Shown here piece by piece: positions 1-11,040 of a stretch of 64,000 nt of DNA; within the stretch, counting starts at the first letter, position 1; each line of letters starts with the position of its first letter. Both the position numbers and the translations under genes were made by a program. Source of the DNA: Trachythela sp. YZ-2020 (Eukaryota > Cnidaria > Anthozoa > Malacalcyonacea > Clavulariidae); the NCBI GenBank assembly GCA_016169945.1, contig JADLSH010000212.1, positions 1,830,001-1,894,000 on the forward strand, given 5' to 3'. The notes under the pieces are model-generated. The model was not told where the DNA came from. It saw nothing but the letters and a program-made list of their open reading frames with translations, and searched no databases.

Positions 1-130
1 ATATCAGATAACGTTCTGTTTCAAAAGCGGTGATTCCTTCCGTCCAGGCCCCAAGGAACGCATTGCTTAGTTTTACTTATTGACAGATAGTTCAAAGATC
101 ATTTTCATCATTGGGCATGCTTTCATGTGG
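1..130 (+). repeat. Dispersed repeat, copy of 12502-12631
   Basis: The first 130 bases match 12502-12631 at nearly every position in the same orientation, including ATATCAGATAA at the start and CTTTCATGTGG at the end. The copy is cut by the window edge. It belongs to the repeat family described at 12067-12631. No coding potential is visible. Confidence 0.85.
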
Positions 131-384
131 ACACGCGCAAGTACCGGCATCTATTTCTCTCATGGACAAAGAAATATATCAGTTTAAATACATATAAGTT
201 AATCCTACGCAACGGAGCAGCTGCTGCGACATTATAACAGAAAGAAAAGCTACGAGCAGAATGATGTGGATATGATATAACACTGGAATTAACAAAGAAT
301 CGCATGCTGGATTATACCACTGATTGATACAAAATGTTTAGTTAAGGGCGGATTAGCTTGGGTATTGTAAGTACTGTATACAGG
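131..384. other. Spacer, no gene seen
   Basis: AT-rich sequence between the edge repeat and the long inverted-repeat element. Only short open frames without recognisable motifs occur. Confidence 0.6.
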
Positions 385-1268
385 CGAATTCAATAGCCAA
401 TTTGCGTGCTAGCAAAGCATCATGGGAAAAATGGTAACCTTCATTTGCGCGCGAAATGGCCTCCGTGGAGCGAGCATTTTGCATGTGAGAAATATCGCTT
501 ATTTTTAACACTTTTTTCGTAGCGTTTGAAAATTTTAAAACAAGGAACGTCTTTGTAATGCTATAAAGTTTGTTTTTACTCAAATACAGCGAAATCGAAC
601 CAAATATGGACGAAAAAATTCCTGTAGAAGAACCGAGGAGCGAACAATGTGCTCACAAGTACGTTCCGAGAGGAAGATTCTTCCAACATTTTAAGGTGAG
701 GACGCTCAGTAAACATCGGACCGCTCACCATTTTGACCTACAAATATGTGCGTGTTGTTTCTCGATGTATATATTGTATTTTGACAACGATCGAGTGTTT
801 CCTGCGGATTTTTTCGCTTGTTGAAATCGACTAATTCATGACAAAATGTCTGTCGATCGTTCGATCAGCATGGCGCTCAAATGACCTTAAAATGTTTTGG
901 CACGAACTAAAAGCAGTTCAAACCGGTTTTTTCTTCCCCGGCTCCGTTACTTTGTAAAAACGCCAAAGAGAAAGTATTTTGCCTCTGTTGTAGCTAATTT
1001 TTCTGCTTCCTTTGTTGTGGTCCGGTTTATTTCCTGTCAAAATAAACAAGTAGGTTTTTAGTTTTAAAATATTAGGCTGTAAATATATTAAATTCGTAGA
1101 TAAAATTAACGTAGGGAAAACCGTTTTAAATTTGCATAGGTAGTAGAATATAATATAGTCAATTTTTAAAATTTTGTTATTTATAGTATTAGGTTTTTAA
1201 TCTTCAGACAGGCCCTAAGGATTAAATTTGTAAATAGGAAAATACATAATTAAGGTATAGGTTTAAAC
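385..1268 (+). repeat. Left arm of long inverted repeat
   Basis: Pairs with 4213-5105 in inverted orientation. Landmarks shared by both arms are the block with GCAAAGCATCATGG near the outer end, the small open frame starting ATG at 606, and the block CCCTAAGGATTAAATTTG near the inner end. Confidence 0.85.
606..824 (+). CDS. Small conserved frame in left arm, possible first exon
   Basis: An open frame of 72 codons starting MDEKIPVEEPRSEQ. The same frame, with few replacements, is kept in the right arm (minus strand, 4891-4673). A consensus splice donor follows the codons for FFQHFK (AAG then GTGAGG), so the coding part may be only about 30 residues, with the rest being intron. Conservation in both arms proves little because the arms are copies. 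No family is recognised. It could be the N-terminal exon of the protein encoded by the inverted-repeat element. Confidence 0.3.
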   Translation: MDEKIPVEEPRSEQCAHKYVPRGRFFQHFKVRTLSKHRTAHHFDLQICACCFSMYILYFDNDRVFPADFFAC

Positions 1269-1900
1269 TAGGAGTTACTATCGCAAGGAAAGTGCTGCCT
1301 TGACTCCCAAACTGCATGCAAAATTCCTTGTCCAATTAGTAATATTGAACGTATTTATATTGCTAATGGCACACTGTATGTATATATTTATTTTCTTGTC
1401 CAAACGATGAGATTACAACACTGTGATTTATACAACACTGTGATTATTGTAAATAATAATATATAAGAAGTATACAAGTGGTTTTCAAAGCCACATATCA
1501 GAGTGTTCAGACTATTGTCAATGGAATTCTTGGTACCAACATCGTTGTTCCTGTTATTAGAACTTATTCTTTACTTCAAAGCTGTCAATTGCATCTTGCA
1601 ATTGCAAATAAATTTGGAAGAGTAGAGACAATGTCTTTTAATATCTTTGTGGTACAATAATAGTTTGCATGTTGTCTGTGTTCATAAGATATTGATACTG
1701 CACTTGCCATGTGCTAAACAAACATGTCACAACAGTCTTTGTTCCCAATCTGTAGATATTTCATTTCATATTTATTTAGCATTTAGCTTCCATCAGTGTT
1801 CATCTGCACTGTCCAGTGAATTGTCAAAATACATGATTATACAGCAAACCAACATAATAGTATTTCTCTCCAAAACAACTGTGACCAGGGATCCACATGA
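1269..1900. other. Inner region of long inverted-repeat element, no gene seen
   Basis: AT-rich sequence between the left arm and the EPVEAQNIDLPIV-type repeats. Open frames of 60-104 codons here show no motif and are not supported. Confidence 0.5.
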
Positions 1901-1919
1901 TATATGTTGGAAATATTTA

Positions 1920-2960
1920 ATTCTTTATATCGCAGATTCCATCCCATTACAGATGATGTAATATATCCATTACATGTAACAACCATTTTTTTCAAGTAAA
2001 TATACCATAATTTATCAACCAAATTTGGTTTTCATTTTCTGCCTCAACAGGCGGTCAATGTTACTTTGTGCCACAACTGGCTCTGCCACAATGGGCAGAT
2101 CAATAATATTTTGTGCCTCAACACGCTCCACCACAATGGGCAGATCAGTTCTATTCTGTGCCTCAACAGGCTCTATCACAATGAGTATTCCATTTAAAAT
2201 CTGTAATCCCCCCCCCCCTTATCGAGGACAGGGGTTTTTCTATAACCCTGAAGAATTCCTGACTTTCAACAGCCCACCTGAGGAATTTTGTATTTACAAC
2301 ACCTACCCCTGAAGAATTTCTGTCTTACAGCTATTACCCCTGAAGAATTTTACTTCAACCCCCTGAAGAATGCAATTTTTTTACTCAACCCCTGAAGAAT
2401 TGCAAGCATAAAAGTCACACCCCTGAAGAATTCCAAGGCAAAATGCCCCCTTACCCCTGAAGAATTCCAGGGTCCTCGATAGGGGGGGTTCGGTATTAAA
2501 TGGAATAGCCCAATGGGTAGATCAATGTTTCTTTCTGCCACAATGGGCAGATCAATATTTTGTGCCTCAATGGGGTCTACCACAACAGGTAGATTGATAT
2601 TTTGTGATACGATCAAAGGTACAGGCTCTATGACTACAGCTAGATCACTATTTGTCACCATCATAGATGGGGTTGTTTTTGCCTGCACAGGCGATATATT
2701 AACTGTGTCGATCACAGACCGACATATGACATATCTTGTAAGAAAGCATGTTTGAGCCCGTTGAGGCACAAAATATTATTGATCTGCCCATTGTGGCAGG
2801 GCCAGTTGTGGACAAAGTAACATATCCGCCTGTTCAGGCAGAAAATGAAAACCAAATTTGGTTGATAAATTATGGTATATTTAATTGTTATGGTTGTGAC
2901 AAACTTACAAAAAATATGGATATATTACATCATCTTAAGGGCCTAATGAGATGGAATTAT
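1920..2960. repeat. Inverted pair encoding a repeated acidic peptide
   Basis: A block at about 1920-2150 is an inverted copy of 2750-2960. Both contain the stretch read as CATAATTTATCAACCAAATT and the units CCACAATGGGCAGATCAATA and GTGCCTCAACAGGCTC. On the minus strand at 2510-2770 and 2040-2170, and on the plus strand at 2748-2820, the units translate to repeats of the type EPVEAQNIDLPIV. This looks like a short tandem peptide repeat of a lost gene, copied in both directions. A MITE splits the array at 2184-2510. Confidence 0.6.
2184..2510. mobile_element. MITE with internal CCCCTGAAGAATT repeats
   Basis: The ends are inverted copies: GTATTCCATTTAAAATC on the left and its imperfect complement ending TTAAATGGAATAGCC on the right. 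Each is followed inward by a C- or G-run and ATCGAGGAC. The interior consists of about nine degenerate units of CCCCTGAAGAATT. The element lies inside the CCACAATGGG repeat, and CAATG flanks it on both sides (2179-2183 and 2511-2515), which fits a 5-bp target duplication. It codes for nothing. Confidence 0.65.
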
Positions 2961-3243
2961 CATCGTACATGAATTATAAACACTAACTATTGTTGGTAAG
3001 TTATCTATAGACAAATATTCTACACCAAGATCTAGGACTAATAAGCCATTACTCAGAGCTTTTGAATACATTTTGTCTCCTTGTATTAAGACATTATTAA
3101 ATGTTGTTTCAGACCACGCGGACAATGGAATATTTTGTGCTGAAAGAAGCGCCGATAAACTCATAAAATCACATTGCTTTCCTCTAGAATGAACACTAAA
3201 CAGTTCATCGTCTTGATGAATATCGGCAGAAAGAAATAAAGCC
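2943..3243 (-). pseudogene. Possible cysteine-protease-like fragment (GKQC motif)
   Basis: The minus-strand frame from about 3243 down to 2943 contains the segment VHSRGKQCDFMSLSALLSAQ followed by W, then LIQGDKMY and a stretch ending DNLPTIVSVYNS. The pattern of GxQC near a helix, a tryptophan, GD and LY is seen in OTU-like or C76-like cysteine peptidase domains of large animal transposons. That link is an inference from pattern only, and no catalytic His is identified. A consensus splice donor (CAG then GTAAGT) lies directly upstream at about 3255 on this strand, so exon structure is uncertain. The frame extends upstream to 3686 but that part looks non-coding. Confidence 0.3.
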
Positions 3244-3522
3244 ATACTTACCTGTGTTTCTTCGGGAAATATTTGTATATTTTGCAGCGCGCAATACAAT
3301 ATTTTCTCGCCCTCTCCCCCCATTTTAAAAATTCTCCTTGAGCTCGACTTTCTGCCCGGAATTGCGGACAGACACCCGGACACCCAGACACATTCGATCG
3401 AGATCGATCTTGCCAATATATATGTCGCGCGAAAGACTGGGTCAAGTGAACTCTGGCGAAACAAAAGGGCGTCAAGAATAGGGAGCTGCCTACGGCAGCA
3501 AAAATAGAAATCTTTTGATGGA

Positions 3523-3960
3523 TATTGAGCCGGGTACTTCATCGGTGGCAGATAAAGATTTGGCAGCATTGGGAGATGGTTGGACAAAGAGTTTATTCCT
3601 GCATTCTCGTACAAAAAATTGGAAGATAATTTGGTACTAGAAGCATAAAAAACACCTGATGGCAAGCCTGCCGAGGCATTTAACACAAGAAAATTTTAAA
3701 GTGGATACAAACTATTTAAAGGAAATGAAGCAGTCGATTTTCTTGTACGGTGCCATGTAAATGCAGAAGTGAAGAAAAAACAGTACCTTGTTTATGTCCA
3801 CCTTCATCAACATTCAGGAGATATTGCCTATGCAAAATGCTATTGCCCTGTTGGTGCTGGTGGCTGTTGCAAACATGTAGCGGCTACTTTTGTATCAGCT
3901 TCTCGAAGTGGAATGTCCTTAGAAAGAACACAGCACAAGCAGCCAATGCAACCACATCTT
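3523..3960 (+). pseudogene. SWIM zinc-finger protein fragment, broken
   Basis: The frame begins MDIEPGTSSVADK at 3523, is shifted near 3580, and is interrupted by two TAA stops near 3649 and 3700. It then reads openly through VDFLVRCHVNAEVKKKQYLV to the SWIM finger KCYCPVGAGGCCKHVAATF (about 3836-3895), which has the CxC...CxH pattern. SWIM fingers bind DNA or proteins, and in cnidarian genomes this type is commonly joined to a YqaJ exonuclease domain; that partner is not seen here. The 13-residue N-terminus is identical to that of the THAP fragment on the other strand (4194-3991), so the two are parts of one duplicated gene. Confidence 0.6.
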
Positions 3961-3990
3961 TCTTTCACATTTTCCAATCAACCACATCTT

Positions 3991-4194
3991 TCACATTTTC
4001 CAATGCAACCACATCTTTCTGAGCATTTTGTCAGTTGGAATTTGGTAAGATGAGAGTTCAGGATTTCTTTTAGTGTTGCTACCACATGTTGGAATACAGC
4101 AAGTTGTTCCACCTCCTTTACATTTTCTTTCAGGACATACAGCTTCTGTGTCGCTTTTATCTGCCACCGATGAAGTACCCGGCTCAATGTCCAT
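3991..4194 (-). pseudogene. THAP zinc-finger fragment
   Basis: From the ATG at 4194 the minus strand encodes MDIEPGTSSVADK followed by a segment with TTCCIPTCGSN, NPELSSYQIP and LRKMWLHW. This is the first half of a THAP domain: the C-x(3-4)-C pair, the conserved Pro and the Trp. The second C-x2-H pair is not reached before the frame closes. THAP domains bind DNA and are typical N-termini of P-element and related transposases. It sits at the inner edge of the right arm. I read it as the N-terminal exon of the element's own gene, now truncated. Confidence 0.55.
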
Positions 4195-4212
4195 CAAAAA
4201 ATTTATAGTATT

Positions 4213-5105
4213 ATTTAAACCTATACCTTAATTATGTATTTTACTATTTACAAATTTAATCCTTAGGGCCTGCCTGAAGATTAAAAAACCTAATACTATA
4301 AATAACTAAATTTTAAAATTTGACTATATTATATTCTACTACTTATGCAAATTTAAAACGGTTTTCCCTACGTTAATATAACTACGAATTTAATATATTT
4401 ACAGCCTAATATTTTAATACTAAAAACCTACTTGTTTATTTTGACAGGAAATAAACCGGACCACAACAAAGGAAGCAGAAAAATAAGCCACAACAGAGGC
4501 AAAATGCTTTCTCTTTGGCGTTTTTACAAAGTAACGGAGCCAGGGCAGAAAAAAACGGTTTGAACTGCTTTTAGTTCGCGCCAAAACATTTTAAGGTCTC
4601 TTTTAAAACATTGTGTTTGAGCGCCATGCTGATCGAACGATCGACAGACATTTTGTCATGAATTAGTCGATTTCAACAAGCGAAAAAATCCGCAGGAAAC
4701 ACTCGATCGTTGTAAAAATACAAGATATACATCGAGAAACAACACACACATATTTGTAGGTCGAAATGGTGAGCGGTCCGATGTTTACTGAGCGTCCTCA
4801 CCTTAAAATGTTGGAAGAATCTTCCTCTCGGAACGTACTTGTGAACACATTGTTCGCTCCTCGGTTCTTCTACAGGAATGTTCTCGTCCATATTTGGTTC
4901 GATTTCGCTGTACTTGAATCAAAACAAACTTTATAGCATTACAAAGACGTTCTTTGTTTTAAAATTTTCAAACGCTACGAAAAAAGTGTTTATTATTTCT
5001 CACATGCAAAATGCTCGCTCCACGGCGACCATTTCGCGCGCAAGTGAAGGTTACCATTTTTTCCATGATGCTTTGCTAACATGCAAATTGCCTATTGATT
5101 GCGTT
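4213..5105 (-). repeat. Right arm of long inverted repeat
   Basis: Inverted copy of 385-1268. It retains the small open frame at 4891-4673. The frame differs from its left-arm partner by a few replacements, for example Ala to Val in the ICACC segment, which shows that the arms have diverged since duplication. Confidence 0.85.
4673..4891 (-). CDS. Small conserved frame in right arm
   Basis: Minus-strand counterpart of the frame at 606-824, 72 codons starting MDENIPVEEPRSEQ. The same candidate donor (AAG then GTGAGG) follows FFQHFK. No function can be assigned. Confidence 0.3.
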   Translation of the reverse strand: MDENIPVEEPRSEQCVHKYVPRGRFFQHFKVRTLSKHRTAHHFDLQICVCCFSMYILYFYNDRVFPADFFAC

Positions 5106-5163
5106 ATATTTCGTTTTTAAACCAACATGAAATTCATGTCCGCTATAACGAGAGTTGACTGTA

Positions 5164-6559
5164 TAAGTCAAGATATATTTAGTAAGTCTCGTTTTGTTAA
5201 TGCGCATGCAGCTGGTAATATATTTGATTGACGTATTTGAGTGATTGAGTCCAAAGTTCGATCATTGTTTTGAGGCCGGAAAAGCACGGCAGCTTGATCG
5301 CACGCTATAGTATATACTGTATACACCCTATAATCTTATGATCATAGAAAAGAATATCATCCATCCATGATCGCTATAATTGGCTGCATCTATCTTGTTG
5401 CATGAATTAAAATGATGATAAATTTAGTTACTTATTTCAAATTTCAATCTATTTGTAAGATATATACCATATGCATAGTCCATATATCAGTAAAACTCTT
5501 TATCGTGAGTGCTAATTGATTAGGGGGATATCGCCCTAATTTTTGCAGCAATTTTGCAGGTTCATATCTTCGGTTCAGTACATGCTATGTAGATAACAAT
5601 ACCACCGTTCGATTCAGCGTTTTACGATATCTTTAGAGAAGTAAATTGTGTTTGTTTACAACGCTATGCGGCCGATTTAGCCCCTTTCAAACACCACTAA
5701 AGTTTGTATTGCTTACAAATTGGCAATAATACAAACTAATTAAATACAAACTACTCGTAAATACCACCATTCGACGGGGATTTCCAATCCTTTAGTTTGA
5801 TACCATTTTTATAACTAGAAATACATGCATGCAGCAACCCCTCGCCACAGCTAAACAACTACATTTTCCAACATTATAGTAAGCTTTTTTGTTGCAAAAT
5901 CTGCAATGCAAAACGCAGGGAAAAGGCCGTTACACCAGCAGTCTTTCCAGGGCCTTTTTTAACTAATGTACTGAAGGGACAAAAGCTCCCCCAGCCCCCA
6001 TGTTGGCCCCCCAGTAAGCTATTCCCCCCCCCCCCCAGTGAAGGTCCCTTTTGTCCAAAGTATAAGCCAAAAAGGGAAAAAAACTGAGTTTAGAGGAAAG
6101 TTGTGGTATTTTCACAACAAAACCTGGCTCCGTTTAGATGGGATATATCAAAAATTTTCTCTGAAAATGCAGGAAATCAAGCCACAGAGACTCAAGAATA
6201 CAAATTTTTTTTGGGGGAGGACCCCCAGACCCCCCTTCGCCTTCCCACACCTGTAATACACCACCTACTTGTTACGTCCCCTTTCGATGATGCCCCCACT
6301 GATGATTTCTTAAAAAAGGCCCTGAGTCTTTCTGCTGGAAATGGATTCGGTAAATGAGTGGCCGCGTGTTTGGTATCTTCGTTTCAGGCATAATATTCGC
6401 TAAAAATCAGAATTGAATTATCTACCCCCCCTCCCCCTCCATTTATGACGCACTCAAAGACAGCGTCATACAAGTGAACTTCTTGACATAAGTGTTTTCG
6501 TTCATTTCAAATGAGTTTGAAGGAAAACAATACTCTAATAGCTTGAAAGGAAAACTGTA
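5164..6559. other. Intergenic, C-rich patch at 5990-6240
   Basis: No gene is seen. The stretch 5990-6045 is rich in C runs, and 6210-6240 holds a CCCCCAGACCCCCC-type patch. These resemble decayed repeat borders, but no matching ends are found in the window. Confidence 0.5.
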
Positions 6560-7340
6560 AAGGAAACCGGGAAATATATATACATGGTTTCTTGAAAGAT
6601 ACGCAACGGAAATATTTCTTAAGTAGTGGAAGCACTGTAGTCATAGCAACACTGACACAAAATAATACAATTTTTTAGCGTACAAAACAGGATACAAATC
6701 GACCAAAAATAATTAAAAAATAGTTGTTTTAGCTATAGAATTCCCGAATTTATGATGTAGGTATGTTATTATTCGTTATATGAGCTTTAAACTAATGTAA
6801 AATTCAACATTCCGTTCAAATATAACGTTTCGAAATGTTCACAAAACTAAACTGCATTTTACCGATAAAAATTCCTTTTTGAATTGAAATCAGTTTAAGA
6901 TATAAGCGTAAAAATGATTTCGTTCTCCTTTTAATTTAGACCTTTTTCATCATATAAAATATACGATACTTTAACCGTAAATAAATGAAAAACTATATAT
7001 ATAAAGCAGGAGTTTTTAGAACAAAAATACATCAACACGTTTATTGTTTTAATAATATAACAAACCTGCCTCTATATATTTTACTTTTTTTCGTTCATTT
7101 GTCGCTTGGACTATTCTTATCTTTTTTGCTAAAGTTAAAGCGATAAGATCCGTCCCACAGACACAGCTCTTCCAATAAAGTTCCAAAAGCGACATTTAAT
7201 TCAGACTTTCTCAAGTTTTTTTATAATCTCACTCACTCCACTCCTGCCAATCTGCCATACTTTTGAGATCAGTGAGATGACCACCCTCGTGTTGAGATGA
7301 CCACCCACCGATTCCTCGTGTTGTCATTGCCTAGATGGCG
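6560..7340 (-). repeat. Dispersed ~0.75 kb repeat, inverted copy
   Basis: Reads on the minus strand in parallel with 45789-46520 and more loosely with 35900-36165. Shared landmarks are a block ending in GGTGGTCATCTCAC, TTTCGTTCTCCTTTTA (in this copy), GCTAAAACAACTA and a CTACAGTGCTTCC block. Divergence is considerable, so the copies are old. No open frame is shared. Probably a non-autonomous element. Confidence 0.65.
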
Positions 7341-8359
7341 GATTTTCATTGGTTTATAGCAAGCAACACTGACCTTATATGACCTTATATTGCGTGCGGA
7401 AATTAAATTTCAACAATTTCGGCATTTTGTATGCGACTTTCAAAAAATAAAAAATATAATTCTACTTCTTCAAATTCAATGAAACTTTCCAATAATATTC
7501 CTTTTTACATGAGCTACAATTTGTGTGGTACCACTTGCTCGAAAATAATAAATGCTACTCTGGCAATTCCGATTTATTTCAACAATAATTGTAATTTTTT
7601 TAGATAATTTGTGAACATGTATGCAAATTAATTTGGATATGTAATATGAACCGGACCAAGATATCCTTAAAAAGAGGAATTCACAAGCTATCGAATGGTG
7701 CGTGTCCTGTTGCCATAGAGTAAACGTACATGTCTGGAGATATTTACATTTGAAACAACTAATCGTAAATACCGTGCGTCCCTGTACGACGATAAAGAGA
7801 TAAAATATCGAAAACTAAAACATATCCCGACAAAAGACAACAGATAAGCTAGGGAAAGTATTTTTGTATCTGCGAATGCAGATATATTGCTATCGTCTTG
7901 TAAGTGTAATGTATTAACATTACATGTTAATGTTAATGTAATGTTAGCTTGTAGCCATTCAGCGACGAGCTTATTTAAATTGATAACCAATCAGCAAGTG
8001 GCTTATATGGCAATGACGTAATGTTCCCCAAGGCCATGACATCATTCAATTTTTCCTGTTCGCAGGCTAGATCTTAAATTCAACATGGCACTTATGTTTT
8101 CAAATGTCAAAAAATAAATTGACAAAACGTCGTTAATTCATATAAAAACATACGTGGAAATACGAAGGTTTTCAATACGAAAGTATCGACTAGAACGAAT
8201 GCTTTAAAATATGTGGCCAATTTCAAATGTAGTTGTTCTATTTCTGAAGGAGAAACTATCAAACTAAACAGTTAAACAGTCAAACTGTCGAAGATTAAGC
8301 CATTGAGGTATTTGACCAATACGTGCGCCGTGCACGCGATTAAATGTCTTGCGTATTCC
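7341..8359. other. No gene seen
   Basis: AT-rich sequence. A 100-codon open frame on the minus strand (7990-7688) has no recognisable motif and is not called. Confidence 0.5.
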
Positions 8360-9410
8360 ACTGTTGTCGTGAGGAATGCGTCTCGCTGAATACTTATATC
8401 CAGTCTGTTCAAGTGTTTGGGTCAAATCGAAGTATAATAATGAGGAGCTATAGGATCATCTTAAAATATTGCAAGATGTAGAGATAACTAACGTCTTCGG
8501 TTGACGGTTTTCTTATAAAAACTTGACATGTTTTCAGTGTAATAATTATCACGAATATGTGATAGCTGACTCTTGAACTCTAATAAATAGAGTTCCGCGC
8601 GTTATTGCGCGTTTATGTCTCTGTTATATTCAACACTGATATCTAGTTTCTCTTTAGTTTCCCACAAATACAAACAAATACCCACGTATGGTACGTTCCT
8701 TCAAACTATTGTAGAGTATACTGTATAGATGTTTCAGACGATCTCGAGAGCTATGCGCCGTACGATCTTCAAGTGTTGAAGGCGCAATGTTTGTTGTTGG
8801 AAATTTAATATCCCTCATATTACTTGTCGTCAGGAATGCGTCTCGCTGAATACTTATTTATTTTTTATTTTATTTATTTATTCATTTGTCACACACATAA
8901 GAGATATACATTTACATAGAATTATAACAATAACAATAACTAGAAACGTTGTGACAGGAGAAGAAAACAGAAACTGAATTCCAATTGATATTCCACCCCT
9001 TAACAATTAATGGAATACCTTAACTTATATCGAGTCTGTTCAAGCGTTTGGGTGAAATTGAAGTATAATAATTAGGAGCTATAGGATCATCTTAAAATAT
9101 TGGAAGATGTAGGGAGAACTAAGGTCTTCGGTTTTCTTATAAAAACCTGACCCGTTTACAGTGTAATAGGCTAATTATCAAGAATATGTGACAGCTGACC
9201 CTTGAACTCTAATAAATAGAGCTCGTTATTGCGCGTTTATGTCTGAATTATATTCAACACTGATTTCTAGTTTCTCTTTAGTTTGCCACAAATACAAATA
9301 AATACCCACGTATTGTTCGCTCAAACTATTGTGGAGTACTGAGATGTTTTAGAGCGATGCGCTTTACGATCGTCAAGTCTTGAATGCGCAATGTTTGTTG
9401 TAAAGTATGT
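8360..9410 (+). repeat. Tandem duplication of a ~0.44 kb unit
   Basis: Unit 1 (about 8370-8810) and unit 2 (about 8825-9410) align throughout. Both start near GGAATGCGTCTCGCTGAATA and contain GGAGCTATAGGATCATCTTA, AACTCTAATAAATAGAG and GCGCAATGTTTGTTGT. Unit 2 is longer because of an insertion at about 8856-9025. Differences are frequent enough to show an old duplication. Confidence 0.85.
8856..9025 (-). mobile_element. Short insertion with A-rich tail, SINE or LINE end
   Basis: This segment is present only in the second unit of the tandem duplication. On the minus strand it ends in AAATAAATAAAATAAAAAAT, a tail typical of a LINE or SINE. Short similar sequences (AATACTTA and AATACCTTA) flank it and may be a degenerate target duplication. 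It is too short to classify. Confidence 0.5.
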
Positions 9411-10253
9411 CGAATATTTTCCATAGTGCATGACGAATATAAGCATGATTTGTACGTTTCGCGTTCGTATTGGAATTTCATTTATCGTATCGTTATTGAT
9501 CTGGTTAAAACACAAGTACTTAACTCAAAGTGCGCAAGTATTCTAAGATGCGCACAAGAAAATTGCATACTACACCTCGTCCTAAAGGGAATACTTGTCC
9601 CTAGAGTCATGCTATTGTTGCTTTATTGTGTTTGCTCCCTTTGCAAAATGGCGCCCGTAATTACAAAAATTTCCTATTGTTGAATATTACTCCTTAATGG
9701 GCAACTATGGCATCACCATGAGCAGATACATGTACGCTTAGCGTACCTATTTTTTTATTTGCTATACTATTTGAGCATTCAAGACACTTACGTATACTGT
9801 ACATGCACTTACGTTAATTTGAGGAATAGTCGGGACGGGTTTGCCTTCTGTATACATATCTACTCGTGAATGATATATAATTCGTGAATGATATGTATTC
9901 GTTTTCACTGAAATGGAGCTAATCTTAAGCTCCAAGTTAAAGATTAATAGATAGGTTTGGTTTGACAGGGACATATAGCACACAATTTAAATTAAATGGA
10001 GTATACACCAATACCATCAAGGCAATATATTGTGTTACGCCAATTCAATTCATTAAAAAACCAATTGATAACAATAGTTCATCCTTTGAAAGCATGCCAA
10101 TAAGATTGAATCACATTCTGTATGATCTGATGTTGCTTGAATCAATCAATCAAGGGTTTAATCAAGGGTTTATTATAAAATCCATCGCGCTCGAAAGCGA
10201 ATTGCGAAATTATTTACAAACATTGTTAAAGATTTAAAACTATTTTACAAAAT
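9411..10253. other. No gene seen
   Basis: AT-rich DNA. Near 9728 it contains one of three short copies of a GTACGCTTAGCGTACCTATT-like motif (others near 14020 and 25562). Open frames of 73-99 codons have no motif. Confidence 0.5.
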
Positions 10254-10860
10254 ACAGATTGTGCACTAAGACGTACACATTACAATTATTGTACACATCT
10301 ATAAAATATTAAGAACGATGAAAGAAGAATGTATTTACAAGTTTTAAAATGTATGCGATCGAAAACACATTGCAGGAAGGAAACTTTTTTAAAACGTTCC
10401 GTTTTACAAGTGAAGAGTGTAGGCCTATTTCCAAATCTTAAGTTACAACCAGGTACATTGGCCCGATATGGTGGTATTAAATGGATAAGGCGTGAATCAG
10501 AGTGTTTTATTTTGTCAAACGTTTTCTCGCAAAGTGCATCACGTCTTTCGTTTAAGGACATACATTTAGCCTGATCAAGAGCTGCGTCGTAGTTTAATGT
10601 AGGATAAATAATCCGCATTGTGCGCTTCTGGACCCGTTCGATTTCCTCAGACAAGTTTTAATAGTCAAAGATGCATGCCACACCGGACAACAGTATTCAA
10701 GTACAGATCTAACAAGTGCAAAGTAAACACGTAATAGATCAGACGATGAAGCCCCACTGCGCGTATATTGTTTCAGATGCATATATGGTCTATATGCCTA
10801 CAAAATTTCTTTGGCACATTTTATGCATGATCCGCATTATATTTGCTTGGTTTGCATGAC
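10254..10860 (-). pseudogene. LINE reverse transcriptase 3' fragment, CR1/L2-like
   Basis: The minus strand encodes the end of a LINE ORF2 in two frames. The first piece (10782-10670) reads LLRVYFALVRSVLEYCCPVW and the second (10654-10286) reads SEEIERVQKRTMRIIYP and continues as the usual C-terminal tail. These motifs match the same region of the larger LINE at 36803-37906 (LVRPILEYCCAIWH; SEEVEKIQKRAMRIILPG). A frameshift separates the two pieces. The upstream part of the element is absent, as expected for a 5'-truncated retrotransposed copy. Confidence 0.8.
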
Positions 10861-10938
10861 ACCAAATATCTAAAGCCAAGGCTCAAGCTATTTTCCAACG
10901 TCAATGCCTGCATGCATAAAACATCATACTATAATTTT

Positions 10939-11040
10939 AGACAAATTAGGGTTGATTCGCGTGTGCCTAAAAGATATAAACAAAATCTCAAGATTTTGTT
11001 TATATCTTTTAGGCACACGCGAATCAACCATAATTTGTCT
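10939..11040. repeat. Near-perfect 50-bp palindrome
   Basis: The 50 bases at 10939-10988 are the reverse complement of 10991-11040 except for one mismatch, with only two bases (CA) between the arms. In DNA this can extrude a cruciform. It lies beside a LINE relic and encodes nothing of its own. Confidence 0.95.

Larger units (their letters stand above)
385..5163. mobile_element. Long inverted-repeat element with THAP/SWIM fragments
   Basis: The arms at about 385-1268 and 4213-5105 are inverted copies of each other over nearly 0.9 kb with scattered mismatches and small indels. The 2.9 kb between them contains coding relics: a THAP zinc finger on the minus strand, a SWIM zinc finger on the plus strand, a possible cysteine-protease fragment, and a nested MITE. 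The outer right flank at 5135-5163 reads, on the minus strand, as a terminal sequence beginning ACAGTCAACTCTCGTTATAG, which resembles ends of Tc1/mariner or pogo-like elements. The matching left end is missing. I infer a DNA transposon or a foldback product of one; the superfamily is not established. Confidence 0.6.
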
